The notes under the pieces were generated by a model. The model was given only the letters and a program-made list of their open reading frames with translations, did not search any database and was not told where the DNA came from. Both the position numbers and the translations under genes were made by a program. From positions 1 through 64,000 of the forward strand of contig QXYU01000020.1 of the NCBI GenBank assembly GCA_009886755.1: a DNA stretch of 64,000 bases. The letters run 5' to 3'. Numbering within the stretch: the stretch's first letter is position 1; each line of letters opens with the position of its first letter. This stretch comes from Flavobacteriaceae bacterium. Lineage in GTDB: Bacteria > Bacteroidota > Bacteroidia > Flavobacteriales > Flavobacteriaceae. Below, one piece after another: positions 16,336 through 24,521 of this stretch.

Positions 16336-17268
16336 ATGACATTAACCCAATTGCGCTACCTGCTTTCTGTGGCTGAATATGGAAACTTTACCCTGGCCGC
16401 CGAAAAATCCTTTGTAACTCAACCTACTTTGAGTATGCAAATTCAAAAATTAGAAGATGAACTTGAGGTCAAAATTTTCAATCGAAGTACCAAACCCATC
16501 GGTTTAACCGCGATCGGTAAGACCATCGTAGCCCAAGCCAAGATTATCCTCCAAGAAGCCCAACGAATGGAAGATGCTGTAGCTCAAGAAAAAGGGAGCG
16601 TCTCTGGCGCCTTCCGGCTCGGAATCATCCCCACAGTGATGCCTACCCTACTCCCCATGTTTCTCACAAATTTTATCAAAAAATACCCCAAAGTAGATTT
16701 GAAAATTGAGGAAATCACAACGGAAAATATCTGCAATCTAATTGACAAAGGACAATTAGATGCAGGGATTGCAGCCACCCCAATGAATCGAGAACAGTTG
16801 CTCGAAAAACCCCTTTTTTACGAACCTTTCGTCGCTTATCTTCCCAAGAATCATCACCTTCTCAAACAAGAGTATATTGAAGTAGATGATCTTAATCACA
16901 ATGACATTTTAGTGCTAGAAGACGGACATTGCTTTAGAAACCATGTACTCAATTTATGCGCCTCAAACATGAGCCCCAAGCAGTTTGGACTAAAGAGCGG
17001 AAGTTTTGAGACGTTGATCAATCTCGCAGATCAAGGATTGGGAATGACCCTCCTTCCCTACCTTAACACGCATAATCTAAACGCAGAAGCCAAACAACAG
17101 CTGCGAAACTTTCCAGAACCATCCCCAGCGCGGGAAATCAGCTTAATTCACAGCAAAAACCAACTCAAGCTTCCTGTCATCGAAGCGCTCCGTAATACCA
17201 TATTAGGCATTGTACGTGGCGCCATAAAGTTTGAAAACGTCCGAATAATAGAACCTCGAAAAGCCTAG
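16336..17268 (+). CDS. oxyR: OxyR, hydrogen-peroxide-sensing LysR-type regulator
   Basis: 310 residues: N-terminal LysR winged helix (TLAAEKSFVTQPTLSMQIQKLE, about 19-40) and a periplasmic-binding-like sensor domain. The redox motif GHCFRNHVLNLC puts cysteines at residues 199 and 208, the same numbers and spacing as the peroxidatic/resolving pair of E. coli OxyR, which is what separates it from other LysR proteins. Reaction with peroxide should form the disulfide and activate antioxidant genes. No catalase or peroxiredoxin is adjacent; SodC is nearby but separately transcribed. Confidence 0.95.
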   Translation: MTLTQLRYLLSVAEYGNFTLAAEKSFVTQPTLSMQIQKLEDELEVKIFNRSTKPIGLTAIGKTIVAQAKIILQEAQRMEDAVAQEKGSVSGAFRLGIIPTVMPTLLPMFLTNFIKKYPKVDLKIEEITTENICNLIDKGQLDAGIAATPMNREQLLEKPLFYEPFVAYLPKNHHLLKQEYIEVDDLNHNDILVLEDGHCFRNHVLNLCASNMSPKQFGLKSGSFETLINLADQGLGMTLLPYLNTHNLNAEAKQQLRNFPEPSPAREISLIHSKNQLKLPVIEALRNTILGIVRGAIKFENVRIIEPRKA

Positions 17269-17315
17269 TATTTAGAAGATTAAGGTCGTAACAAAAAATA
17301 AAATAGTACTATGTA

Positions 17316-17347
17316 TTGCATAGAACCTTTTTTTGTTTATATATTTG
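17316..17347 (+). promoter_or_regulatory. Promoter of the PadR-PspC pair
   Basis: TTG at 17316-17318, 21 nt spacer, TATATTTG at 17340-17347. Both elements of the Bacteroidota promoter are present; transcription would start near 17352, about 20 nt before the padR-like ATG. Confidence 0.55.
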
Positions 17348-17371
17348 CAATACCATTTACTCAAATAACCT

Positions 17372-17701
17372 ATGAATCTGGAAAACACCAAAGCCCAAAT
17401 GCGAAAAGGCATTCTTGAATTTTGCATTCTTTCCATTTTGCGATCTGAAACCAAATATGCTTCAGAAATACTGGAAAGCTTAAAAAAAGCGGAAATGCTG
17501 GTTGTAGAGGGTACTTTATACCCCCTACTCACTCGCCTTAAAAATGCTGAACTACTCGAATATCGCTGGGAAGAATCAACCTCTGGACCGCCTAGAAAAT
17601 ATTATCAAATCACTCCTCAAGGAACTCAAATGCTTAATGAACTTAGCCTTTCTTGGAAATCGCTCCAAAAAGCCGTGAACTCAATCCAAAAAACCAAATA
17701 A
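17372..17701 (+). CDS. PadR-family transcriptional regulator
   Basis: 109 residues, the usual length of short PadR proteins. The winged helix spans about 10-85 (ILEFCILSILRSETKYASEIL, then VVEGTLYPLLTRLKNAELL and GPPRKYYQITPQG), followed by a short C-terminal dimerisation helix. It is 7 bp upstream of a PspC-domain membrane protein; this pairing is widespread in Bacteroidota and suggests control of its own operon in response to envelope stress or a ligand. Confidence 0.93.
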   Translation: MNLENTKAQMRKGILEFCILSILRSETKYASEILESLKKAEMLVVEGTLYPLLTRLKNAELLEYRWEESTSGPPRKYYQITPQGTQMLNELSLSWKSLQKAVNSIQKTK

Positions 17702-17708
17702 CCCAATC

Positions 17709-19274
17709 ATGAATAAAACTGTTGACATTAATATTGCAGGTGTTTTCTTTCATATCGATGAAAAAGCCTATGCTCTACTTAAAAAATACCTCGATGCACT
17801 TCGCACCACTTTTGCAACCACCGAAGGTCAAGATGATATTCTGGCAGATATTGAAGCGCGAGTAGCAGAACTGCTCCATGAACGAAAAGCAAACAAGGAT
17901 CAGGTCATCGAAACTGAAGACATCGAAGCTGTGATTGACATTTTGGGACAACCCGAAGACTATGTGATTTCGGAGGATCCCGAGCCAAAAGCATCTACCC
18001 AAAAGAAATTATTTCGTGATCCCGATGATTCATATGTAGGCGGAGTTGCTGCAGGACTCGCACATTATTTTGGACTGGATACAGGCTGGTTCCGGATTAT
18101 TTGGGCCTTGCTGATTTTCTTCAGTGGAGGGAGCTTTTTAGTCATCTATATATTGTTCTGGGTTTTGATTCCTGAAGCCAAAACCACCACAGAAAAACTT
18201 CAGATGAAAGGAGAACCAGTCAATGTGGGAACCATTGAAAAAAAAATTCGTGAAGAAGTCAATTCTCTCGCCGACAAGGTGAAAAATATGGACTATGAGC
18301 AGGCAGGTTCAACTTTAAAAAAAAAGTCGAAAAGTTTTTCAAACAATTTGGCTTCGCTAATCCTGTCACTGATTAAAATAGCAGGCAAGCTCGTAGGCAT
18401 CATGCTCATCATCTTTGCCTCACTAAGTTTGTTTGGCATCACACTTGGATTTATCACAACCAACGTAGTGAGTTGGGTCAGCGAATTCCCCCTTAATGAT
18501 ATGATGAATTTTCGCATCCTCGAGACCACGCCTATTTGGCTGTTGTTGATCCTCGGCTTGTGTGTTCTCGGAATCCCGGTGCTCTTTCTATTGATATTGG
18601 GAATCAAACTAGTCGCTCCACGATCCAATCCCTTTAGTTTTTGGGGACGGATGATTCTTTTGGGCGTTTGGTTGCTCAGTGTGATTGTCTTGGTTGTATT
18701 GGGCAGCCTGGAGGCCAAGTCTCGCTTATTCACCTATCAAGCCATCGACAACTACAATTACGCCATTGCATCGCAAGACACCCTTCAGCTAAAAGCCTTA
18801 AAAAATGCTCAATTTCAAGATCGTTTCACCAATTCCAAAGATTTTGATTTAATCGTTGATGAAAATGGTGAAAAACAACTGTTACTCAAAAATGTACGAC
18901 TAAAAATAGAAGCCACCGACCGGGACTCGCTCTATCTCAGTACTCTAAAAGAAGCAACGGGTCCATCTTATGCCAAAGCACAAGCAAATGCGAATACGAT
19001 CAACTATCAAGTAGCGCAGACTGAAAACAATTTGCTTTTAAGCACCTACTCGACTTCGCCTATAGCTCAGAAGCTCAAAAGTCAAGAAGTAGAACTATCT
19101 CTTTTCATTCCGCGAGGACAAACGCTCTTTATCGACTCTTCCCTACTGTCCATATTGGGTTGGAACATACCCAATGATCAAAATTACGTCCGACGAGGAC
19201 TGGCAGGGCACCATTGGAAAATGGGTGAAGATCAACTAGTTTGCTTGGATTGCACCCCCAAAGAAACCCAATAA
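17709..19274 (+). CDS. PspC-domain inner-membrane protein
   Basis: 521 residues. An N-terminal cytoplasmic region (1-95) resembles the HAAS-like domain found beside PadR regulators. The PspC domain (about 99-160) has VGGVAAGLAHYFGLDTGWFRIIWALL. Three further membrane helices follow (about 215-350), then a periplasmic C-terminal region of beta character resembling the DUF4097/DUF2807-type tail. PspC proteins respond to envelope stress in other bacteria. It is co-transcribed with the preceding PadR gene, which probably represses it. Confidence 0.88.
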   Translation: MNKTVDINIAGVFFHIDEKAYALLKKYLDALRTTFATTEGQDDILADIEARVAELLHERKANKDQVIETEDIEAVIDILGQPEDYVISEDPEPKASTQKKLFRDPDDSYVGGVAAGLAHYFGLDTGWFRIIWALLIFFSGGSFLVIYILFWVLIPEAKTTTEKLQMKGEPVNVGTIEKKIREEVNSLADKVKNMDYEQAGSTLKKKSKSFSNNLASLILSLIKIAGKLVGIMLIIFASLSLFGITLGFITTNVVSWVSEFPLNDMMNFRILETTPIWLLLILGLCVLGIPVLFLLILGIKLVAPRSNPFSFWGRMILLGVWLLSVIVLVVLGSLEAKSRLFTYQAIDNYNYAIASQDTLQLKALKNAQFQDRFTNSKDFDLIVDENGEKQLLLKNVRLKIEATDRDSLYLSTLKEATGPSYAKAQANANTINYQVAQTENNLLLSTYSTSPIAQKLKSQEVELSLFIPRGQTLFIDSSLLSILGWNIPNDQNYVRRGLAGHHWKMGEDQLVCLDCTPKETQ

Positions 19275-19303
19275 AATCCCTTTATATAAAAAGGTAGAAA
19301 GCA

Positions 19304-19334
19304 TTTGCAAACTTTGTAATTAACCCTATCTTTG
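19304..19334 (+). promoter_or_regulatory. Near-perfect promoter of the tRNA-Pro pair
   Basis: TTTG at 19304-19307, exactly 19 nt, TATCTTTG at 19327-19334. This is the full Bacteroidota consensus with ideal spacing. The tRNA begins 12 nt after the box, so it serves as an internal reference for judging other boxes in the window. Confidence 0.75.
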
Positions 19335-19345
19335 GCGCACCTTTT

Positions 19346-19420
19346 CGGGGTGTAGCGTAGCCCGGTCATCGCGCCTGCTTTGGGAGCAGGAGGTCGCAGG
19401 TTCGAATCCTGCCACCCCGA
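19346..19420 (+). tRNA. tRNA-Pro (anticodon TGG)
   Basis: 75 nt. Acceptor stem CGGGGTG pairs with CACCCCG, discriminator A at 19420. Anticodon arm CCTGC-TTTGGGA-GCAGG has TGG at loop positions 34-36. The T arm GCAGG-TTCGAAT-CCTGC is perfect. CCA is not encoded. Confidence 0.96.
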
Positions 19421-19446
19421 CAAACTGATACCAATCCACTTTAATT

Positions 19447-19520
19447 CGGGATGTGGCGCAGCCTGGTAGCGCACACGCATGGGGTGCGTGGGGTCGCAGG
19501 TTCAAATCCTGTCATCCCGA
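19447..19520 (+). tRNA. tRNA-Pro (anticodon GGG)
   Basis: 74 nt. Acceptor CGGGATG pairs with CATCCCG, discriminator A. Anticodon arm CACGC-ATGGGGT-GCGTG places GGG at positions 34-36; the loop resembles that of E. coli tRNA-Pro(GGG). T arm GCAGG-TTCAAAT-CCTGT. CCA is not encoded. It follows the first tRNA-Pro by 26 nt and is presumably co-transcribed. Confidence 0.95.
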
Positions 19521-19523
19521 CTC

Positions 19524-19552
19524 AAACCATCGTTTCCCGATGGTTTTTTTTT
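19524..19552 (+). terminator. Terminator of the tRNA-Pro operon
   Basis: A 9-bp stem AAACCATCG-TTTCC-CGATGGTTT (19524-19546) continuing into a T run, 3 nt after the second tRNA. Confidence 0.9.
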
Positions 19553-19595
19553 ATCCCAAATTCAGTGTACATTTCTAAAAAATTCAATCCTTGCT

Positions 19596-20717
19596 ATGAA
19601 AAGTTACACTCTTTTTGGTTGGCTGACATTCCTGTCTTTTTTGACCTCCTGCGCCCAAGAAAACACTCCTCCGATTCAAACACCGACAACGATTGATTAC
19701 ACTTATGAAATGGTAGTGGACGGAATTGACATTCCCTGGGGAATGGCTTTTATCAGTACCGATCAGCTTTTGGTGACAGAAAAATCTGGGGTTCTGTATC
19801 TTGTTACAAAGGGAGTGAAAAAAGAAGTCAAAGGATTACCATCCATCTATGTTCGGGGGCAAGGTGGTCTGCTTGATGTTGCTTTGGGACCTGATTTTGA
19901 AAACACCAAACGTCTTTTTTTTACCGCTGCCGTAAATACCGAAGGTGGAAAGGGAGGCAATACCGCACTATATAGTGCCATCCTCAAAGACAACGTCACC
20001 TTGGAAGATGTGAATTTGCTCTACAAGGCTGTTCCTAACACCAAAACAGCCCAGCATTGGGGCTCACGAATTGTATTCGACCAAGAAGGACACATCTTTT
20101 TCACCATTGGAGATCGAGGCAATCGAGAGGTCAACCCACAAGACCTCTCTAGAGACGGTGGGAAGGTTTACCGCCTTAATTTAGACGGAAGCATTCCTAA
20201 CGACAATCCATTTGTGGGGCAAGACAATACCAAAGAAGCTGTCTATTCCTACGGCCATCGCAATCCACAAGGCATGACCGTACATCCTAAAACCGGAGTT
20301 ATCTGGGCGCATGAACACGGTCCACGGGGAGGAGATGAAATCAACATTATCCAAGCTGGCAATAACTATGGATGGCCGGAAATCACCTATGGTATTAATT
20401 ATAGTGGCACCCGCATCACCAACAAAACCCGTCTCCCCGGAATGGAACAACCTTATTATTACTGGGTACCCTCGATTGCTCCAAGCGGAATGGCTTTTGG
20501 ATCCAATGCCTACCCAGAATGGGAAGGCAATCTTTTTGTAGGTTCTCTGCATTTTGAATATTTGGAACGCCTAGTCATCAAAAATAACACTGTGGTTAAA
20601 CGTGAAAAAATACTAGAAGATATCGGAAGGGTTCGCAACGTAGTGACTGGTCCCGATGGACTTTTATACCTTGGCGTGGAAGGCAAAGGAATTCTTAAAA
20701 TTGTGCCCAAAGGATGA
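19596..20717 (+). CDS. PQQ-dependent sugar (glucose/sorbosone) dehydrogenase-like lipoprotein
   Basis: 373 residues from ATG 19596; longer in-frame readings would run back into the tRNA and its terminator. Lipobox LTSC gives Cys19. The rest is a six-bladed beta-propeller of the GSDH family: IPWGMAFI, LLVTEKSG, GGLLDVALGPDF, HWGSRIVFD, YSYGHRNPQGM, WAHEHGPRGGDEIN and NYGWPEITYG, which are the blocks that hold PQQ and Ca in soluble aldose dehydrogenases. It should oxidise sugars in the periplasm. The next gene, overlapping by 4 bp, is a c-type cytochrome and a natural electron acceptor. Confidence 0.92.
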   Translation: MKSYTLFGWLTFLSFLTSCAQENTPPIQTPTTIDYTYEMVVDGIDIPWGMAFISTDQLLVTEKSGVLYLVTKGVKKEVKGLPSIYVRGQGGLLDVALGPDFENTKRLFFTAAVNTEGGKGGNTALYSAILKDNVTLEDVNLLYKAVPNTKTAQHWGSRIVFDQEGHIFFTIGDRGNREVNPQDLSRDGGKVYRLNLDGSIPNDNPFVGQDNTKEAVYSYGHRNPQGMTVHPKTGVIWAHEHGPRGGDEINIIQAGNNYGWPEITYGINYSGTRITNKTRLPGMEQPYYYWVPSIAPSGMAFGSNAYPEWEGNLFVGSLHFEYLERLVIKNNTVVKREKILEDIGRVRNVVTGPDGLLYLGVEGKGILKIVPKG

Positions 20718-21118
20718 AACCCATCGGACTTTTAGCAACGCTCGCCTACACCCTTTTACTCACGGTTTTGTTTCAAGGCAAACCGCTCCAACAAAGCATT
20801 GAAGACGGCGCCTTAATTTACCAAGACTTCTGCTTGCAATGCCATCAATCCAAGGGACAAGGAGTTCCTGGAAGTTTCCCACCCCTCGCTGAGTCAGATT
20901 ATTTAAAAAACAACTTGATCCAGAGCATTCAAGGGGTCAAATACGGGATGCGTGGTCCCATAGTGGTCAATGGCATCCCTTATGACAAGCTAATGGCGCC
21001 GCAAGGTTTGGACGATGAAGAAGTTGCTGACGTAATGAACTACATTTTGAATAACTGGGGGAATTCGGCCCCTGCCGCCATAACCGAAGCACAAGTTCGT
21101 GCTATTGAACGCCCATAG
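20714..21118 (+). CDS. Periplasmic monohaem cytochrome c
   Basis: 134 residues with an N-terminal membrane/signal segment and a single haem-binding motif CLQCH (about residues 36-40). The distal Met ligand is probably in KLMAPQGLDDEEVADVMNYI (about 95-100), the usual class I pattern. It overlaps the PQQ dehydrogenase by 4 bp (ATGA), so the two are translationally coupled; the simplest reading is electron transfer from the dehydrogenase to the terminal oxidase chain. Confidence 0.9.
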   Translation: MKPIGLLATLAYTLLLTVLFQGKPLQQSIEDGALIYQDFCLQCHQSKGQGVPGSFPPLAESDYLKNNLIQSIQGVKYGMRGPIVVNGIPYDKLMAPQGLDDEEVADVMNYILNNWGNSAPAAITEAQVRAIERP

Positions 21119-21129
21119 ATATTATAAGT

Positions 21130-21444
21130 ATGCTGCAAAAAATATTTCGTTTCTTTTTTAAAAAATCACATCTCACCTACACCCTACTCGGAATGGTCTT
21201 TTTGATTTGGATAATTTTTTTAGACACCCATTCCCTATTGATTCACAACGAGCTGAATCAGGAAATCAAAGAATTGAATGCTCAAAAAAAGCAACTGCAA
21301 AAAGAAATCGACAAAGATTCCACAGCCATCGAACAATTGCAAAATCTCGACAGTTTAGAAAAATTTGCGCGGGAAAATTACCTTCATAAAAAAGAGGGCG
21401 AAAAGATTTATCTCATTGAGTTTAAAGACAGTATTTCCGAATAG
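21130..21444 (+). CDS. FtsB/DivIC-family cell-division protein
   Basis: 104 residues: cytoplasmic basic N-terminus, one membrane helix (about 17-33), then a coiled coil (IHNELNQEIKELNAQKKQLQKEID, about 40-65) and the short DivIC signature SLEKFARENYLHKKEGEKIYLIEF. Members form the FtsQLB-type divisome scaffold in the periplasm. Its position after a cytochrome gene is not the usual one for this family and suggests local rearrangement. Confidence 0.9.
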   Translation: MLQKIFRFFFKKSHLTYTLLGMVFLIWIIFLDTHSLLIHNELNQEIKELNAQKKQLQKEIDKDSTAIEQLQNLDSLEKFARENYLHKKEGEKIYLIEFKDSISE

Positions 21445-21449
21445 TAAAT

Positions 21450-21470
21450 AACCTTTTAAAAAGGTTTTAT
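21450..21470 (+). terminator. Weak hairpin after the DivIC-like gene
   Basis: AACCTT-TTAAA-AAGGTT followed by TTAT. The stem is short and A/T-rich, so termination here may be partial. Confidence 0.35.
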
Positions 21471-21538
21471 AAAATGCAAAGGACATATTTCCTAAAAGCA
21501 TCAATAAATTGTATTTTAGGCTCCGAACCACTGAATCT

Positions 21539-22306
21539 ATGGGAAAAATAATTGCGATAGCCAATCAAAAAGGAGGTGTTGGAAAAACCACCACCGCCGT
21601 AAACCTTGCCGCTGCCTTGGGTATTTTGGAGAAAAAGGTTTTGTTGGTTGATGCCGATCCTCAAGCCAATGCCACTTCGGGATTGGGCTTTGACGTCAAT
21701 GCACAAGAGAATACCACCTATCAACTTTTGGAACATAGCAGCACTGCTCAAGAAGCAAAGCTAACGACCAACAGTCCTAACCTCGATTTGATCCCATCCC
21801 ATATCGACTTGGTCGCAGCCGAGATCGAATTGGTAGACAAAGAGAATCGAGAGTTCATGCTACGCAAAGCCTTAGAATCCATAAAGGGACTCTATGATTA
21901 TATTCTGATTGACTGTGCACCTTCTTTGGGGTTGATCACCTTGAATGCACTCACAGCAGCGGATGCTGTCATTATTCCCATCCAGTGCGAATACTTCGCC
22001 TTGGAAGGTCTTGGCAAATTGCTCAATACCATCAAAAGTGTCCAAAAGGTTCACAATTCAGACTTGGACATCGAAGGCTTACTTTTAACCATGTACGATT
22101 CCAGATTGCGTCTTTCCAATCAGGTTGTGGAAGAAGTCAACAAGCACTTTGGGAAGATGGTGTTCAAAACCCTAATCCAACGAAACATACGTTTAAGCGA
22201 AGCGCCCAGTTATGGTGAAAATATCATCGCTTATGACGCAACCAGCAAAGGAGCCGAAAATTATCTTGCGCTGGCCAACGAAATAATTAAAAAAAATAAA
22301 GTCTAA
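21539..22306 (+). CDS. parA: Chromosome-partitioning ATPase ParA/Soj
   Basis: 255 residues from ATG 21539, which gives the standard MGKIIAIANQ start; a longer TTG frame adds only unconserved residues. Deviant Walker A KGGVGKTT (11-18), switch region DADPQANATSG (about 41-51) and DYILIDCAPSLGLITLNAL (about 118-136) are intact. It drives segregation of the origin together with ParB. The parB ATG follows 3 bp after its stop. Confidence 0.96.
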   Translation: MGKIIAIANQKGGVGKTTTAVNLAAALGILEKKVLLVDADPQANATSGLGFDVNAQENTTYQLLEHSSTAQEAKLTTNSPNLDLIPSHIDLVAAEIELVDKENREFMLRKALESIKGLYDYILIDCAPSLGLITLNALTAADAVIIPIQCEYFALEGLGKLLNTIKSVQKVHNSDLDIEGLLLTMYDSRLRLSNQVVEEVNKHFGKMVFKTLIQRNIRLSEAPSYGENIIAYDATSKGAENYLALANEIIKKNKV

Positions 22307-22309
22307 CCG

Positions 22310-23203
22310 ATGGCAAAGTCAGCAAAAAAAATGGCCTTAGGTAAAGGGCTTTCAGCCATTCTTAACGACCCGGATTTAAATTCACAATCCACCCCCAACC
22401 CTGCTACTAAAACAGTAATTGGGAATGTGATTGAAATTCCTCTGGAGCGCATTACGGAAAATCCTTTCCAACCTAGAACCAATTTTAACGAGGAAAAACT
22501 GCGAGAACTGGCCACCTCCATTCGTGAATTAGGCGTGGTACAACCCATCACCGTCCGTGAAATTGAACCCGACAACTATCAGCTGGTTGCTGGGGAACGC
22601 CGTTTTAGAGCTTCCAAATCCATTCAACTCAAAACAATTCCGGCTTTTGTCCGAACTGCCAACGACCAAGAGTCTCTGGAAATGGCCTTGGTAGAGAACA
22701 TCCAGCGCCAAGATCTAGATCCTATCGAAATTGCGCTTTCCTACCAACGGCTGATTGATGATGTCAGTTTGACCCAAAACCAACTGAGCGAACGTGTTGG
22801 AAAAAAACGTTCTACGGTAACCAACTACTTACGCTTACTCAAACTAGACCCGATCATCCAAACAGGAATGCGAGACGGATTCGTTTCCATGGGGCATGGT
22901 CGAGCACTTATTAATATTGAAGATCCCAACGTACAACTGGGGATTTATGAGAAAATCATTTCCAAAGGGCTGTCCGTTCGTGCTACAGAAGAACTGGTAA
23001 AAAAAACCAAATCAGAACCCGAAGTCTTTGATCTTAAAGAACCTGCCCCAACGGTTATTAAAACCGATTGGCTGGCAAGTTTTCAGCAATTCTTTGACAA
23101 GGGTGTTAAAATTAAAGCCAACCCCAATGGCAAAGGAAGCATCCAAATTCCATTTGATTCTTTGGATACCTTACAGTCTTGGGTTGAAAAAATCAAAAAG
23201 TGA
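22310..23203 (+). CDS. parB: Chromosome-partitioning CTPase/DNA-binding protein ParB
   Basis: 297 residues. Basic N-terminus for ParA contact, NPFQPRTNF (start of the CTP-binding domain), GERRFRAS (CTP-binding motif, about 92-99), VENIQRQDL, a central helix-turn-helix (LTQNQLSERVGKKRSTVTNYLRLL, about 145-168) and a C-terminal dimerisation tail. It binds parS sites near the origin and slides as a clamp. Coupled to parA; no convincing parS was seen in this window. Confidence 0.96.
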   Translation: MAKSAKKMALGKGLSAILNDPDLNSQSTPNPATKTVIGNVIEIPLERITENPFQPRTNFNEEKLRELATSIRELGVVQPITVREIEPDNYQLVAGERRFRASKSIQLKTIPAFVRTANDQESLEMALVENIQRQDLDPIEIALSYQRLIDDVSLTQNQLSERVGKKRSTVTNYLRLLKLDPIIQTGMRDGFVSMGHGRALINIEDPNVQLGIYEKIISKGLSVRATEELVKKTKSEPEVFDLKEPAPTVIKTDWLASFQQFFDKGVKIKANPNGKGSIQIPFDSLDTLQSWVEKIKK

Positions 23204-23763
23204 AACAACTACTCCAAGGATTAGTATTGATTGCCTGCTTGGGAAGTCAGCCCCTTTTTGCCCAGCTTGACAGTCTTCAATCAGAGACGCTTTCGCGTAA
23301 ACAGCGACTGATTGCCAACCCGCTAACTCCCTCAAAGGCTGCTTTCTATTCAGCCATACTCCCAGGCTTGGGTCAAGCCTATTTGGGAAAATATTGGAAG
23401 GTACCGCTTGTATATGGAGCCATCGGTGCCTCTGCCTATTATTACAAAATCAACAATGACGAATTATTAAAATACCGCAACGCCTACAAAAGACGCTCCG
23501 CAGGGTATTTTGACGATGAGTACACGGAAATTATCCCCGTAAAAGAAGACTTACTTCTTGGAATGAAATTTCATCAACGCTACAAAGACATTGCTTTTAT
23601 TTTTATTATTGGTACTTATATGTTAAATATTTTGGAAGCCAATGTAAGTGCCCACTTACTCCAATTCAATGTGAACGACAAACTCAGTCTAAGACCTCAT
23701 TTTGAACACGATTTTCTCCGTTCCCAAAATCAAGTGGGACTGCAAGTCAATCTAACTTTTTAG
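23200..23763 (+). CDS. DUF5683 protein
   Basis: 187 residues starting at GTG 23200, which overlaps the parB stop by 4 bp. N-terminal signal peptide (LFAQ, about residue 22), then the DUF5683 core with SKAAFYSAILPGLGQAYLGKYWKVPLVYGAIG (about 43-75) and a second hydrophobic segment near 128-145. Function is unknown. The gene sits between parB and dapB in many Flavobacteriia, so it is conserved, probably an envelope protein. Confidence 0.87.
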   Translation: MKQLLQGLVLIACLGSQPLFAQLDSLQSETLSRKQRLIANPLTPSKAAFYSAILPGLGQAYLGKYWKVPLVYGAIGASAYYYKINNDELLKYRNAYKRRSAGYFDDEYTEIIPVKEDLLLGMKFHQRYKDIAFIFIIGTYMLNILEANVSAHLLQFNVNDKLSLRPHFEHDFLRSQNQVGLQVNLTF

Positions 23764-23768
23764 CTCCT

Positions 23769-24494
23769 ATGAAAATTGCACTCCTCGGATACGGAAGAAT
23801 GGGAAAAGCCATTGCAGACATTGCCAAAGAGCGAGGTCATGAGATTGTTGCCATTGTGGACCCCGATACTCAAGAAGGAACATTGACACAAGCCCAAGTC
23901 GCTATTAATTTTAGTGTACCCGATGCAGCGGTAGCTAATATCAAAAGTGCCTTAAAAATGGGCGTTCCTGTAGTATGTGGCACTACAGGGTGGTTGGATC
24001 AAAGGGCGGAAGTAGAAGCCTATTGTAAAACCCAAAACAGTGCTTTTTTATACGCCTCTAACTTTAGTATCGGTGTGAATTTGTTTTTTTCCCTCAATCA
24101 AAAACTGGCGCAACTAATGCAACCGCACCCAGACTACATCGCCAAAATGGAGGAAATTCATCATATTCATAAACTTGATGCCCCTAGCGGAACAGCCATT
24201 ACTTTGGCAGAAGGAGTCATTGAAAATAGTCCCTATCAAAAATGGGTTCTGGAAGTAAACCAAGAATCCAATAGACAACTTCCCATCCATTCGATTCGAG
24301 AAGGGGAAGTACCGGGCACACATAGCGTCCATTTTCAAGGAGCCAATGACCTGATCAGCATTCGACACGAGGCGTTCAATCGAAAGGGATTTGCCTTGGG
24401 AGCCGTTGTTGCCGCAGAGTGGATTGTGGGAAAAAAAGGAGTTTTCGGAATGAACGATGTGTTAAATCTTTCTGAAGAAGAAAAAGAAATCTAA
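23769..24494 (+). CDS. dapB: 4-hydroxy-tetrahydrodipicolinate reductase
   Basis: 241 residues. NAD(P) loop GYGRMGKAI (7-15) and the catalytic/substrate motif EIHHIHKLDAPSGTA (about 130-144), with the His pair and the Lys needed for catalysis. It performs the second committed step of lysine/diaminopimelate synthesis. DapD is encoded 38 kb away in the same window, which indicates the succinylase branch. Five bp downstream of DUF5683, in the same operon. Confidence 0.96.
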   Translation: MKIALLGYGRMGKAIADIAKERGHEIVAIVDPDTQEGTLTQAQVAINFSVPDAAVANIKSALKMGVPVVCGTTGWLDQRAEVEAYCKTQNSAFLYASNFSIGVNLFFSLNQKLAQLMQPHPDYIAKMEEIHHIHKLDAPSGTAITLAEGVIENSPYQKWVLEVNQESNRQLPIHSIREGEVPGTHSVHFQGANDLISIRHEAFNRKGFALGAVVAAEWIVGKKGVFGMNDVLNLSEEEKEI

Positions 24495-24521
24495 AGGGAT
24501 TAGTAATTTGAACCAAAAATT

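Noticed and set aside
19232-19480. Minus-strand frame with WQDSNLRPPAPKAGAMTGLRYTP
   Set aside because: This is the well-known false protein from the antisense of a tRNA gene.
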